A DNA stretch of 64,000 nt from Mytilinidion resinicola. Lineage: Eukaryota > Ascomycota > Dothideomycetes > Mytilinidiales > Mytilinidiaceae. The position numbers and the translations under genes were made by a program. Shown here one piece after another: positions 44,982 to 56,283 of the stretch (the stretch's first letter is position 1; the number at the start of each line of letters is the position of its first letter). Under the pieces are notes generated by a model that saw nothing but the letters and a program-made list of their open reading frames with translations, had not been told where the DNA came from and did no database searches. The DNA is taken from assembly GCF_010093595.1 (NCBI RefSeq), contig NW_022985476.1:111076-175075 (forward strand), in the 5' to 3' direction.

Positions 44982-45899
44982 ATGGCCATATTCTCGGACG
45001 CCAGAGCCGAAGACACTAGACCTATTAAGAGTACGACTGGGGCCGATATTAGTCTTGCCGCGAGAACCAACGCTCTTACCTCCCCAACTTCAGGACTTGC
45101 ACCAACCTTCTTGCAAGCCAACCTGGTCATTCTTCCATCTCGATACGCTTCCGACTTTCGCCTCCTCTGTGCCAGAAACCCAGTACCATGTCCACTGATT
45201 GCCGAGTCAATATCGATCGGCTGCTGGAGCTCTGTGACGTCCTTCATTCCAGGTCTAGAGGGTGCAGCTATCTTGTCCGACTGCGATATCCGCCGCGACG
45301 TATCCAAATACATAGTGTACAAGAACTCGAAAATCATGAAGCAAGGATGCCTAGACATCTTGGACGAATGGACTGACGATTATGTTGCTCTCCTCATCGG
45401 ATGCTCGTTCAGTTTTGAGTCTGCCCTGATCGTGGCTGGTCTTCCTCCCCGACATACAGCTTTGAATCGAAATGTGCCCATATACCGGACGAACATTCCG
45501 CTTTGTCCCGCTGGCGTCTTTACGGGAAGTACATACGTCGTGTCTATGAGATCTTACAAGGCTTCGGAGGTGGAGAAGGTGCGAGAGATAACGAGGCCCT
45601 ACACAGCGACGCATGGAGAACCTATCGCATGGGGCTGGGGTGCGGTCAAGCGATTGGGTATTGAGGATATCGACGCACCGACTTGGGGCGAGCCGCCGTT
45701 AACGCAAGATGGGAGGCCGCTGGGTGAGGTGGAGGGGAAGGATCACGATGTTCCCGTTTTCTGGGGGTGCGGCGTCACTCCGATGGAAGCAGTGGCGAGG
45801 TCTGGATTGGAGGGAGTCGTCATGACACACGATCCTGGTCATATGCTTCTCTTGGACTGTCGCGATTCTGATATAGTGCCGGCTGCTTGTGTTGCATAG
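44982..45899 (+). CDS. DUF1445 / YcsI-family protein (putative hydro-lyase or D-glutamate cyclase-like)
   Basis: Intronless, 305 aa. Strong family features: TSGLAPTFLQANLVILPSRYASDFRLLC, NPVPCPLIAE, DIRRDVSKYIVYKN, VALLIGCSFSFESALIVAGLPPRH, NVPIYRTNIPLCPAGVFTGSTYVVSMRS, HGEPIAWG, VPVFWGCGVTPMEAVA and MTHDPGHMLLLD. The family is mostly bacterial with members across Pezizomycotina. Related mitochondrial proteins in animals are D-glutamate cyclases, which makes a 5-oxoprolinase-like reaction possible but not shown. Lack of introns and bacterial-rich family membership are compatible with old horizontal transfer. TATA-like and C/T-rich leader upstream. Start is the only good ATG. Confidence 0.92.
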   Translation: MAIFSDARAEDTRPIKSTTGADISLAARTNALTSPTSGLAPTFLQANLVILPSRYASDFRLLCARNPVPCPLIAESISIGCWSSVTSFIPGLEGAAILSDCDIRRDVSKYIVYKNSKIMKQGCLDILDEWTDDYVALLIGCSFSFESALIVAGLPPRHTALNRNVPIYRTNIPLCPAGVFTGSTYVVSMRSYKASEVEKVREITRPYTATHGEPIAWGWGAVKRLGIEDIDAPTWGEPPLTQDGRPLGEVEGKDHDVPVFWGCGVTPMEAVARSGLEGVVMTHDPGHMLLLDCRDSDIVPAACVA

Positions 45900-46720
45900 G
45901 GCGGCCATGCAACATCAACGCTGGAAGTAACTGTCACGTGATATGGTATCAACTTCCAGCTCAGTTCAACCACACACATAGTTAGAGCACTCCAAATTAA
46001 GACATAAGTATTCCAACTCTAATACTTCGGTCATTATACGGGTAATAGTGCTGGTCCCAATGTCACCGCGCGACAAACCTTATCGTCAAGGATTTGCTGC
46101 GCCGCCTGTGCCACACCGACATCTCAATTGCTTACCACCTCTACAATGTCGGAGTAAGTTCGAAACGAGCTAGTATCTCATGCTCATGCAGATTGCACAT
46201 TACCGATTCCAGTTTCCAGGGACCTTCTGCGGTGTGGCGACAGTCCAGCGCCAATTGCTGCTAATATCTCGGGGGTTTGACTCGGCCTACTGGAGCTAAA
46301 TTCCTCTATATTGACGGCTATCAACCACTCATGTAGCCTGATATCTTTAGATCCAACACACTAGCGCTTAGAGCTGAATCGTGACTGTAGGTTTAAAGCG
46401 CGGACTGCCCGTCCCCTAGAACTAAAGCCAGGAAACAGGAAGCTGTCAGGAACCGGTAAACTGGAACCTGTAGAATAATATAGGTCCCTACAGCAGTACA
46501 GGAAACGGGAAGTCGTAACGCTCTAATGAGAGCATAAGTATGTTGGAAGTGTCCCTAAGATGGCAGACATCGCAGAAAAACCGACTCGCTATTGCATCAC
46601 CGCACTAAACATCCCGCCTTGTTGATCAAGTCACCTCCTGAAGCACCGCCGCTCTGATAGTGTCACCTTTCACTATAATCGATCTTTTCATATACTCTCT
46701 AAAGCCTACGTTCAAGCAAG
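45900..46720. other. intergenic, accessory
   Basis: About 820 nt with no supported gene. TGTCACGTGATATG lies near 45932. A patch of GGAAACAGGAAGC/GGAAACGGGAAG strings at 46430-46515 is reminiscent of the GGAAGTATGC strings in the retroelement region. The ends (AGAGCACTCC near 45983 and reversed near 46530) are weakly inverted, not enough to call an element. Confidence 0.35.
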
Positions 46721-47242
46721 ATGGCATATTCACAACGTTCAACCCAAGCGCCGTTGACTGAGACAATATTCCCACATCAGAACAACGGTCCTCGTACAAG
46801 TACTTGCCAGCACAAGGTGCCAGCGACCACGGATCATGGCCAGGCCTTACCGGAATCTGAAAGATTCTACCTTTCTCAGCAAATTCGTGCAATCAAGATA
46901 CAAGACTTTCTCGACAAGAGCAAAACCCCTCCGAGTGTTCTGCCCTTCAGTTCAGTGGCGACGTCATCCTTCGAAATCTGCCAAATCTGCAAGCTTCAGG
47001 TCTTGAATCAGGTCTATTCCACTATCGAGATCGTGCGTAATAAAATCAGGGTTATGGCTCTCCATCGACAGCACGTTGACGAAGACGTGGCGTTTCGCTA
47101 CATGGTCAACGTACTTCAATGCCTGTATTTTGAGACGGAATTTGATGCTTGGCAATTAGATATCGGGGAACTTGCAGGGGATGGTTTGAAGAGGTATTTG
47201 GAGGATCGTCTTGTGGAGTTCCAGCACATCTACAACTTTTGA
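46721..47242 (+). CDS. small unknown protein, 173 aa
   Basis: Intronless frame with ATG 46721 (MAYSQRSTQAPLTETIF). The N-terminal half is polar and probably disordered. The C-terminal half is helical: FEICQICKLQVLNQVYSTIEIVRNKIRVMAL, FRYMVNVLQCLYFETEFDAWQLDI, GLKRYLEDRLVEFQHIYNF. A CxxC (CQIC) is present but lone. No family recognised. It lies between ordinary DNA and the repeat that borders the heterochromatic block, so it may be a lineage-specific gene or a chance frame. Confidence 0.5.
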   Translation: MAYSQRSTQAPLTETIFPHQNNGPRTSTCQHKVPATTDHGQALPESERFYLSQQIRAIKIQDFLDKSKTPPSVLPFSSVATSSFEICQICKLQVLNQVYSTIEIVRNKIRVMALHRQHVDEDVAFRYMVNVLQCLYFETEFDAWQLDIGELAGDGLKRYLEDRLVEFQHIYNF

Positions 47243-47424
47243 GAGGTAGTTCTCGGTAGGACTACTGGGTCCGGATGAGATGGATGAGATAAAGGATGTC
47301 GAAGGCTCTCGTTGAAGAGAATGAGGAAGTTGCTGGGACGACAAATGTAAATCAGAAGGATTGAAGGCGGTATTCATGCTCGCAATAGTTGAATATTGGT
47401 GTCTTTTTGGCTTGAACGCGAGCA

Positions 47425-47845
47425 CGAAACAGGTAGTACGATATCCCAATGTGCACCCAAGCAATTTCCTTTCCCGTTCAGGGAACTGAGCTGCTCATGC
47501 TCCAGCCTGAGCTGTGGCTGTGCTGGGGTGAGCGATCCTGAGCCGAGACTGAGCAGCTCGTTGGAACCCAGTTTTGGGCCCTGTATTCGACAGGGAGCAT
47601 TGAGACTGGGGTCCTCACCCTGCTTCGGAAGGCCCATTTCCGGGCCAGGTTCCAGTTTCAGGGCCCCAATTCTCGAGTAAACTTACTCTCCGATGGAAAA
47701 CAGCCCAAGGCTGATCTGCGCCACTTTATCATCCATGCAAGGGCAGAGCCACGAGTGGCTGATAGGTTCCAACGTTGTCGGTCTAGAGGCTATATTGTTG
47801 CCAAATAATCGAAGGCATACTATACTATTCTTACAAATGCTATTA
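47425..47845 (+). repeat. dispersed ~430-bp repeat, copy B
   Basis: Inverted counterpart of copy A at 33930-34366 (shared blocks listed there), 13 kb apart. Copy B is the more GC-rich and less mutated version: where A has TA, B often keeps CA. It sits at the border of the AT-rich block. Confidence 0.75.
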
Positions 47846-48185
47846 AATAAAATCTCCCTAAGTTGCCATAGTGTGTATTGTTACGTGCGTCTTCCGAGTT
47901 GCGCCTGACACTGAGGCCGGCTCGCCCTTGGCTCGACTCAGAGCCTATTGGCCCGAATCAGACCAGCCCAGACCCCGCTAGCCCTCTAGCGTTGGGGCTT
48001 GTGCGCCCGGGGCAGCCATAGGATAAACAGCTGGTTCCCCCCTCTTTTATAAAAGGGTAAGCGGTTCGTTCTTAACTTAGCCTTAGTATATATAGCTTTT
48101 ACCTATTACCTGCCCTTTTTAACTTAATAAATAAACTCCTACCCTAAAAATACTTAAAAGCTATATATACTATAGTATAATAATT
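47846..48185. other. spacer at the edge of the AT-rich block
   Basis: GC-rich at first (GGCTCGCCCTTGGCTCGACT near 47920), turning abruptly AT-rich after about 48060. No gene. The TAAACTCCTACC/TATATA sequence leads into the outer LTR. Confidence 0.4.
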
Positions 48186-48487
48186 TATTTTATCTAATAT
48201 ATATTTAAGTTATAGTAAGGTATTATTATATAAATATATAAACTATAAGAATTTATTTAAAGTATAATATTAATAGTAAAATTAAAAGGTATAAGTAAAG
48301 ATAAAGTTACTTTCTAATAATATAAGTACTAAAAAATCTTAAAATAAATATAAACTATTTAAGGAGGTAAAAACTGTATTTTAAATATAAAACTAGCTTC
48401 TAAGAAATTTGTTAAATTACCTTAGATTACTATAATTTATTATAATTTACCCTTATAAATCGCGTTAGATTATTTTAATTTATTATA
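48186..48487 (-). repeat. outer element LTR (3' LTR in element orientation)
   Basis: 302 nt, matching 63638-63939 with mostly C/T and G/A differences; this copy is the more AT-rich. Confidence 0.8.
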
Positions 48488-49307
48488 TAGCCTTTATCCT
48501 ATAATATTCTTTTTATTAGGCTATATTATTTCTAGAAATTTCTAGTATTTAGATTTACCTAAAATACTTATTTTAGAGGTTTAGTAGTATTTCTTTTTAG
48601 ATTATACCTATAATACTATTTCCCCTATTTAAGCCTATTATTTTAATAGCTACGCCTAAGTAAAATTCCCTTAAATAAATAGCTAGTAATACTCTACTTA
48701 TAGGTTATATATTATTACTATATTATTTTTTTTTTATTATACTAACTAAGGTTAAATAATATTTAATTTTTAGCTTTTATATTACGTTATTAGGAATTTT
48801 TATACCTTTTTATTTCTTTTATTATAAATATAGTTTAAACTATAAGGTGCTTTTAGTAGCTGCGGGCTAATACGAAAAATATATTTATTATAGTCGCGCT
48901 TATTACAATATTAGTAGTATATTTATAGCTAACTATAGGTAATTAAAACTTTATTCCTTTTTTACTATTAATTTTTCTAGTTACTTATATTAATACTGCG
49001 CGTGCAAAGCTTTATATAAATAAGTAGGCTACTTATAAGGCCTATTAGGCGGCTGCCCTTATCTTTATAATATTTAATACTAAACTTAAGCGTTTTAAAA
49101 AGTAGGAGAAGCTTTTAAAATATTATAAAAGTAATATACTTTATTTTAGTTTCTAAACTTTAAAAAAGCTTAAATAAGAAAATTATAAAAAGGTTACCTA
49201 AAAAAAATAAAAACGTGTTAAATAGAAAGTTGCTTTACTATTAAACTTTATGTTTTCTTCTACCTTTATAGTTTTAGGTAATTTTTTTAATTCTTTATAG
49301 TTAATAG

Positions 49308-49312
49308 GAGCG
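49308..49312 (+). repeat. target-site duplication GAGCG (left)
   Basis: GAGCG directly precedes the inner 5' LTR and recurs directly after its 3' LTR at 56483-56487, proving insertion into the outer element. Confidence 0.9.
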
Positions 49313-49511
49313 TGTAATAGCTATATCCTGCGCCCCGCATAGGGCATGCAGGTCGCGCGCCATCACGTGCGCAAAGGTCACGTGACCCTTATAGTCCGTG
49401 CACGCAAGCCGAACTATAACTATAGAGCTGGCGCTGCCGTAGCTCCTTATAGATTCTTCCTAGTTACAATCAACAACCTGTTTCCTACAACACCCTCTTA
49501 GTTCCGTGACA
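49313..49511 (+). repeat. 5' LTR of the inner element
   Basis: 199 nt, TGTAATAGCTATATCC to CCGTGACA. Two CACGTG palindromes at 49364-49369 and 49379-49384 could serve as bHLH-type promoter sites. The same places in the 3' LTR read TACGTG and TATATA. Confidence 0.93.
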
Positions 49512-49549
49512 CTAAGAATCTATCTTCCTTGCTCCAGGAAAGACAGGAG

Positions 49550-49550
<1 letters not shown>

Positions 49551-49603
<53 letters not shown>
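49551..49603 (+). repeat. (ACT)n microsatellite in the element leader
   Basis: About 17 uninterrupted ACT units between the 5' LTR and the gag start. Uninterrupted length suggests recent expansion. It also creates spurious Tyr- or Thr-repeat frames. Confidence 0.95.
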
Positions 49604-49736
49604 CCCTTCGACGCACGACGTCGCCGTCAGCCTGATTCGGAGTGCTTGTACCACTGCCGACAGCCCGACAACTTTTTTCTTTCACTACCTCAACTCCGCC
49701 TAGGTAAAGGCGCTCTTCTCTCTTCTCTATTAAGCC

Positions 49737-50210
49737 ATGGTCACCACTCCAGGTTCCCCACGAGGAGGAGCGAAGAAGATTAAGAAGAAACCAACTATTC
49801 CCCCCGCCGCCGCAGGTGCGTCGTTAACGACGCGCCACGCCCCCCGCCCCAATACAGCTCCAATTCCAGCAGCGGCTTCGCAGGCAGAAACACAAGAGAC
49901 TCTAGGCACTGATTCCCAGATGCGCCAGCGCGGTACTCACGTTGGTTCCAAGCCCGAAGAGTCCGCCGCAATCCTGCAAGCCCGCGCAACACAATGGAAG
50001 GGAGGCAAACTCATTCACCCGGACGATTCAGATGTTGACGACGAAGACGACGATGAGGGCGGCGCCCCTACCGGAACTCAGTCAACCGCCCTGGTACATG
50101 ACGACGGCAAGACAACCGCAGCACTCTCCGCTGCTGAGGACAACGACGTCCTTGCTACTCTTGACGGAGAGATAGCCGCCTATAGTTCGCGACTCTTTAA
50201 GGCCCGTTAA
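49737..50210 (+). pseudogene. gag N-terminal remnant of the inner element
   Basis: 157 codons open from ATG 49737: a basic Pro/Ala-rich start, then an acidic patch (DDSDVDDEDDDEGG), ending at a TAA. Gag-like sequence continues in the same general direction with scattered TAG/TAA (helical coiled coil to about 50780), so the frame is truncated by mutation, not a small gene. The GC-rich state contrasts with the downstream pol region. Confidence 0.8.
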
Positions 50211-50951
50211 GGCCGGCGTTCTACTCTTCTTGTCAAAGAGAACAACAACCTCGTCCTAGGCGTTGGAGCCGACGAGGGCGAGGATAACTGGGTCCGGCAT
50301 AAGATTACAACGACAACTTAACTCCAGGAGTCAGTCCAGGCCTAAGGCGATAAGTGGTTTAACCAGATTCACCACCTGTCTAGCATGCAAGGCATCTATA
50401 ATAAGTATAAGAACACAGCACGCATGCAGGCCGCCGGACTACGTAATAGAGCAGACCATCTTTAGCGAGACTTAGACGCCTCTTCCACAAAGCTATCTAA
50501 GACTAAACGCGAGCTCGAATACTCGCGCCAGGCCAACGTTGATTACCGCGCAGACCTAGCGGACATCAACGTATAGCTGGTCAAGCGCATTAACCGTTGC
50601 AACGAACTCTCTGCTTAACTCTAGGCCTCTGTTATTGCACACCAACGCTCACGTAATAAGGCGATGGACTTCCGCGATGAAGCGGAGCATGTTAACGCCG
50701 AGAACATCGCCCTCTAAGCCGAGAAGGCAGGGCTGGAGGAGAAAATCCGTCGCCTAGAGCAGTCTTAACCCCAGCAACACGCTTAATTTGTCACCCCCAC
50801 CCCTGGCTATGGTTCCGACGACGAAGACTATACTGCCTTCCTTAACAACCTCCGCCAGGCCCGGGGAGCCCCTACATCCACGGCTGCTTCCGCAAAAGCC
50901 CTAGTATATAGAACACCTCCCAATATAAATTGCTCGCGTATAGCTTATAGT

Positions 50952-51170
50952 ATGCAGAATATAGGAAGTATGCGGGATATAGGAAGTATGCATCTAGATA
51001 GACTGTATAATATAGGAAGTATGCATAATACGGATAGACTGCATAGCAAGCCAGACAACTACCGCGATATTACACCTACTCCCTTTACCGGACTCCGCGG
51101 TGGTGCGGACCAGCGCTCGGATACTGGCGAAGAGGAAATCCTTAATAATAAGAAGTTTCCTAATCTTTAG
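50952..51170 (+). pseudogene. gag fragment with tandem I-G-S-M repeats
   Basis: 72 open codons including three copies of ATATAGGAAGTATGC (50959-50973, 50977-50991, 51010-51024), encoding N-I-G-S-M/D-I-G-S-M units, then a normal gag-like stretch (PTPFTGLRGG). The related string TGCAGAACGGGAAGTATGC occurs on the minus strand near 60910 in the (TAA)n-tailed insert. Confidence 0.65.
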
Positions 51171-54100
51171 AACTTCTATAGAGATAAGGATTGCAATAAG
51201 TTTAAGGAATAGCTTATTTACGCCTAGGATAAGGTTAAGAGTAGTATTACCCTGTTCCTAATAGAGAACTCTAAGATTAAGTATATTTATGCCTATCTAA
51301 AGGGCACTGCCTTTTAATCTATTAAGGAGTAAGTAAAGCCGGCCAGCAATAATCTATTCTATACTATTTAAAAGATATTCTAAGAACTAGAAGATAAATT
51401 CGGTAATTATAATATAGAGGTTAAGGCGGGTAATAAGCTATATAGTAAGGATTTTAATATAAAAAAGATAGAATTTTTTAATACCTTCCTTACCCGTATA
51501 AAAACCTACTTTACGCCTTTCTACTACTCTAATATTTAAAAAATTAACTAGATAGAGTATAAAATAATAACCTTCTTCTAAAGCCGCGTTTTTAATAGAA
51601 GTAAGTTTAATTCCTTTTAATAGTTCTATATCTGCGCCTGTATAGCCGTGCGCTCTATTAATAAACTTAATAAGAAGCTTTAAGAAAAGCGGGCCTTTTA
51701 TAACTAACTAGACTGCCCTTATTATTAGGATAAAGGTAATAACTATAACCGCTGCAACGGCTAATAAAATAGTTAACGCGATAACTGCTATAAAAGTTAG
51801 CGCGATAGAGGCCGCCCTGCAGGTGCTTTTAATAAGCCTTTACTCTATCTCCTGCAATATATTACTAAGCTCCTAGTAAAGCAGAACTACTACTTCTACT
51901 ACTTAGACGTAGAACACCGCCTAGGGCCTACTTATCCTATATTTAGTAAGACTACTACCTATAAAAATACTAAGAAAAAGCTCTATAAAATTAGAATTAA
52001 TCTTATATTTCTTAAACAGCTTAAGCAGGAATAGGCCGAGCGTGTTAATAATAAGGTATACCTAGAAGCCGCTGTAGTTAAGGCCTTAGGTAATAAGAAC
52101 TACTCCTTATTAGGGGAAAAGTAGTCCCTGGCAAAAATCGATGCTAGGGATATTTACTATTATAGTAGACGCGTAATATATTTCAGCTCCTTTAGAATAA
52201 GATTAAATAGCTAAAATAACCCCTTGCTAAGCCTAATAGCTCCGCTAATAATATTATTATATTAGCCTTTTTTCTAGATATAACTGCTAGCTTAAAAGGG
52301 GCCTTTAAGTTCTTTACTAAGATTAATACTAAATAGGGCAAATGCTCTGCCAAATTATTAGCTAATATAGGTTGCTTAGGATTCTCCTTTATTAATAGAT
52401 AATACGCTAAAAAGCACGGCCTTATTCTAATTCTACTGGCAAAGCCTTAGGGGCTATATCTAGCTAATAGCAAGGCTGTGCCAGCCCTTACTTATAAAGC
52501 CGAAGTTATACTACTTATTAGCAACTATATTAAAATAATATACTGCTTTATTATAGATCTAGGCGCCTATAATATTATCCTAGGCATGCTATAAATAGAT
52601 CTCCACCTCCCGCGCTTTATTTTTAGCCGGCGTTGCCTTATTCTTAAATCGGACTACTATATAGCAAACTATATATCCGACAACTATATAGTCTATATCT
52701 AGAGCAATAGCCCGGATAAAAAGGATAAAGTAGCTATAAAAGAAGGGAAATAGCTTTTTAAAGCTAAGCTAGCTGCTATTAAAATAAAGTACGCCGTGCT
52801 AGACTTAAAGAAAGTTAGCAGTGCTAAAATAGCCTATAAATTAAATAAATACTATAAAAAAGCTACTAGCAAGATATAGGCTAATAATTTTAACGCTGTA
52901 GTAGCTAACTGTAACGCTAAAGCTAAAGCTATAGAAAAAGGCGTCCTCTATAAGCCTATGCACCGGATATACTTATTAAAAAATATTAACCTTAACGCCT
53001 AGATTAATAATATTATTATTAAGGTAATAAGAAGTTTACAGCCTTTCTAATAAAATACAGTCTATATAAATTTACTATTTTTCTATTCGGCCTCTATAAT
53101 ACGCCTTCTACCTTTTAAGCCTTTATTAATAATATACTGCTAGAATACCTTAACAACTTTACTATAGTATATATAGATAATATCCTTATTTATATAGAAA
53201 AAGATAATAAGGAAGCTTATATAGAATATATATAAAAGGTGCTAGCTAAGCTAGATAAAGCAGGCCTCTTCCTTAATATTAATAAATGCGAATTCTGGGT
53301 TATAGAAGTTAAATACCTTAGAATAATTATTACGGCTAATAGAATTAAAATAGACCTAGATAAAATAAAGACTATACTTAAATAGCCTACTCTGCAGAAG
53401 CTTAAAAACGTGTAAGTGTTCCTAGGATTCTATAACTTCTATAGAAGATTTATAGAACTATTCTCTAATATATCTAGCCTATTAATAACGCTTATATTTT
53501 TTAAAGTTTGTTTTATATTTCTATAGCCTACTAACTCTATATAACAGCAATATTTCTAGGCTATTAAGAACGCCTTTCGCAACACGCCTGTTATTGCTTA
53601 CTTTAATCTAATACTAGAAACCTACGTCCACGCCAACGCTTCTAATAGAGCTACCGGAGCCGTGCTATTATAAATCTAGGCTAACGGCGAACTCCGTCCT
53701 GTGGCCTTTATATTTTATAAAATAACTCTATAGTAAATTAACTATTAGATCTATAATAAAAAGCTTTTAGCAATCGTTTAAGCGTTTAAAAAATAGCAGC
53801 TAGAGCTGCTAGGCCTGCAGGAAGGCTTTAAAGTATTCACCGACTATAAAAACCTGCAGTACTTTATAACTAGTAAGCAACTTAACCGCCGTTAAGCCTG
53901 CTGGGCCGAATTCTTATCTAAATTTAACTTTAAGCTATCCTAGTAGGTAGGAAAGAATAATACTGTTGCCGATAGTTTTACGCGCCGCCTAGGCGATATT
54001 GCAGACAATAAAGCTAATAACCGGATTAAGGTTAACTTCTAAACCGTTCTTAAGTCTAAATACTTAGAGCCTGGCATATACCACGCTATTAACCTTGCTG

Positions 54101-56000
54101 TAATTCTTACTAGCAATAAAGTCGCCTATTCTATAATTAACCTAGCTATTGCCCTCTACGCAATTAGCGAGTTAGAAGATATTAATAAGGTAAAGGGTAC
54201 TTAGCATCCTATAACCACCGAGAATATAGCCGGTAATAACCACGGTTAAAAAGCTAAGCTTACTAAGCCTAACAGCGCTAATAAGGTATTAGGTACTCAG
54301 CGCCAGACGGATTAGGAGGACGGAGGCGAGTTATTAGAGGACCCTCCGGACACGAGCGAAGCTATTCTAGAAGACATCCGAATTAAGCAGTAAATAGATC
54401 TAATTGCTTAAGCTATTATTAATATAAAGGCGAATAGCGTTTAATAATTGCTATGCGCCCTCTATTAAGAATATAAGCTACGCCTAGAGCTAGGTAACTG
54501 CAAGATTATTAGCGGCCTAGTATATATTCGCAGCTGCTTATATATTCTAATAAATAAAATACTGCGTATAAAAGCTATCTAATATATATATAACCTAAAA
54601 CCTATAGGCTATAGAGGTACAACTTCTACCTATACACGCGTTGCCCGCTTCTACTTCTAGCCGGGAATAACTTATAATATTAATTGTTATATCGGCGCTT
54701 ATATAATATACAAGAGAATAAAATATATTTATACGGGTAAATATAGGCTTTTTAAGCCCCTTCCTATTCTAAACCGGTATTAAACGGATATTATAGTTAA
54801 TTTTATTACGCCTCTTCTAGTCTATACGCAATACGGCCGCAACTATAAGTATATTATAGTTATATATAATAGACTGTTAAAGAAAAAGAAATTTATTACT
54901 TTTAATTTAATAGAACTAGCTAATATAGCCTAGGCCTTTATTAAATAGGTCTAGCAGGAGAAGGGTTACCCGCGTAGTATAATAGCTAACCGTGGAACTT
55001 AATAGATATTATACTTCTAGCAGCACCTCTGTAAATAACTTAGAACTACTCTAAAGCTATCTACTTCCTTTTATTCTAAAACTAACGGCCTTACTAAAAG
55101 CGCGAATCTGGCTCTTAAGTAATACTTCCGCGCGTATATTAATTACGAATAAAACAACTAGGCTAACCTGCTTCTAATTGCTAAGTTTAAAGCTAATATA
55201 GATATTAACTCTTTAATAAAGGTTGCCCTATTCCTAGTAACTAAAGAATATATTCTATAGTTAGGTACTAAACTAGCTAAGAACTATAATAGAAGCGGTT
55301 TAATATAATAGCTCTAGGAACAAGCTAATAAACTTATTAATAAACTTAATAGCTTTTATAAATAGTGTTATAAGGAACTATAATAGGCTTAGGCTAAATA
55401 AAAGGAATATACTAATGCTTATTAACAGCCCGCGCCGGAGTTCTAGGTAGGCGATATAGTTATACTAGATTATTGCTTTATTAAAACCTAGCGTTTAAAT
55501 AAATTGCTCGACTATAAGCACCTAGGTCTATATTATATTACTAAGCGTATTAAGAACTATACCTATAAGCTTAAACTTCCTAAGTATATAAAGATTTTTC
55601 TAGTTTTCCACCCTTAGCTGCTCTACTATATTAATAACACCTGTTTTATAGAAGAATAGATTTAGGAGCCGCCAGAACCAACGCTAATTAATAAAGAAGG
55701 CTATAACTAGCATAACGTTGGGCGTATTGTTGTAGTATAACGCGACAGAAGGCAATAAAACTATAAGAACCTAACACGGGCACGCGGCTTCCTCTAATAT
55801 AAAGCGCTGTACCTAGGATACAACGTTTAGAATTAGAACCTACTGTAGCAGGATTAGGATAACTTTAATAAGAGCCCCTATCTAGTGGCTAATTAGCACT
55901 ATAAACACGCAGGCGAACCGCCTTATCTAACTTATATATAACTAGCTAATTAGGAGCCGCTTCTTGCTTTAATAAGACTTTAAAGACGTTGCTAAGCCAC
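51171..56000 (+). pseudogene. pol remnant of the inner Ty3/Gypsy element
   Basis: Heavily mutated continuous homology in mostly one frame: zinc-knuckle area near 51750, RT (FGLYNTPSTF, FTIVYIDNILIYIEK; the catalytic YxDD is YIDN), connection (FLGFYNFYRRFIELFS), RNase H (VFTDYKNLQYF), integrase zinc region (CLYILINK, GYRGTTSTYTRVARFYF, ITYNINCYIG), and a C-terminal segment (LVFHP, LLYYIN). Stops replace Gln/Trp codons as RIP predicts. Not translatable. Confidence 0.85.
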
Positions 56001-56283
56001 GCCTTATACTAAAGCTGTAACCTAGCCGCCGGTAGCTAAGTTATCGATAAAAGGTTCTTCTATTAAGGACTTCTAGCTTAGATAAAGAAAAGGCTCCACC
56101 GTACTCTAAATAGCAAAGGCTGCGCGTAACCTCTGCTAATAAAGGCTGCGTACAACCTTTGCAGTCTTCCTATTTTATCTACAGCCTCTGCAGTTCTTCT
56201 ATTCCCTTTTCGGCCTTTCTATAACAATAATAAAAGGGATATAAATTTAGGACAGTAGGTAGTTTCCTTAAGGAAAGGGGAGG

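Noticed and set aside
49529..49783. Poly-Tyr/poly-Thr coding frames across the (ACT)n tract
   Set aside because: Microsatellite artefacts in the untranslated leader of the retroelement.
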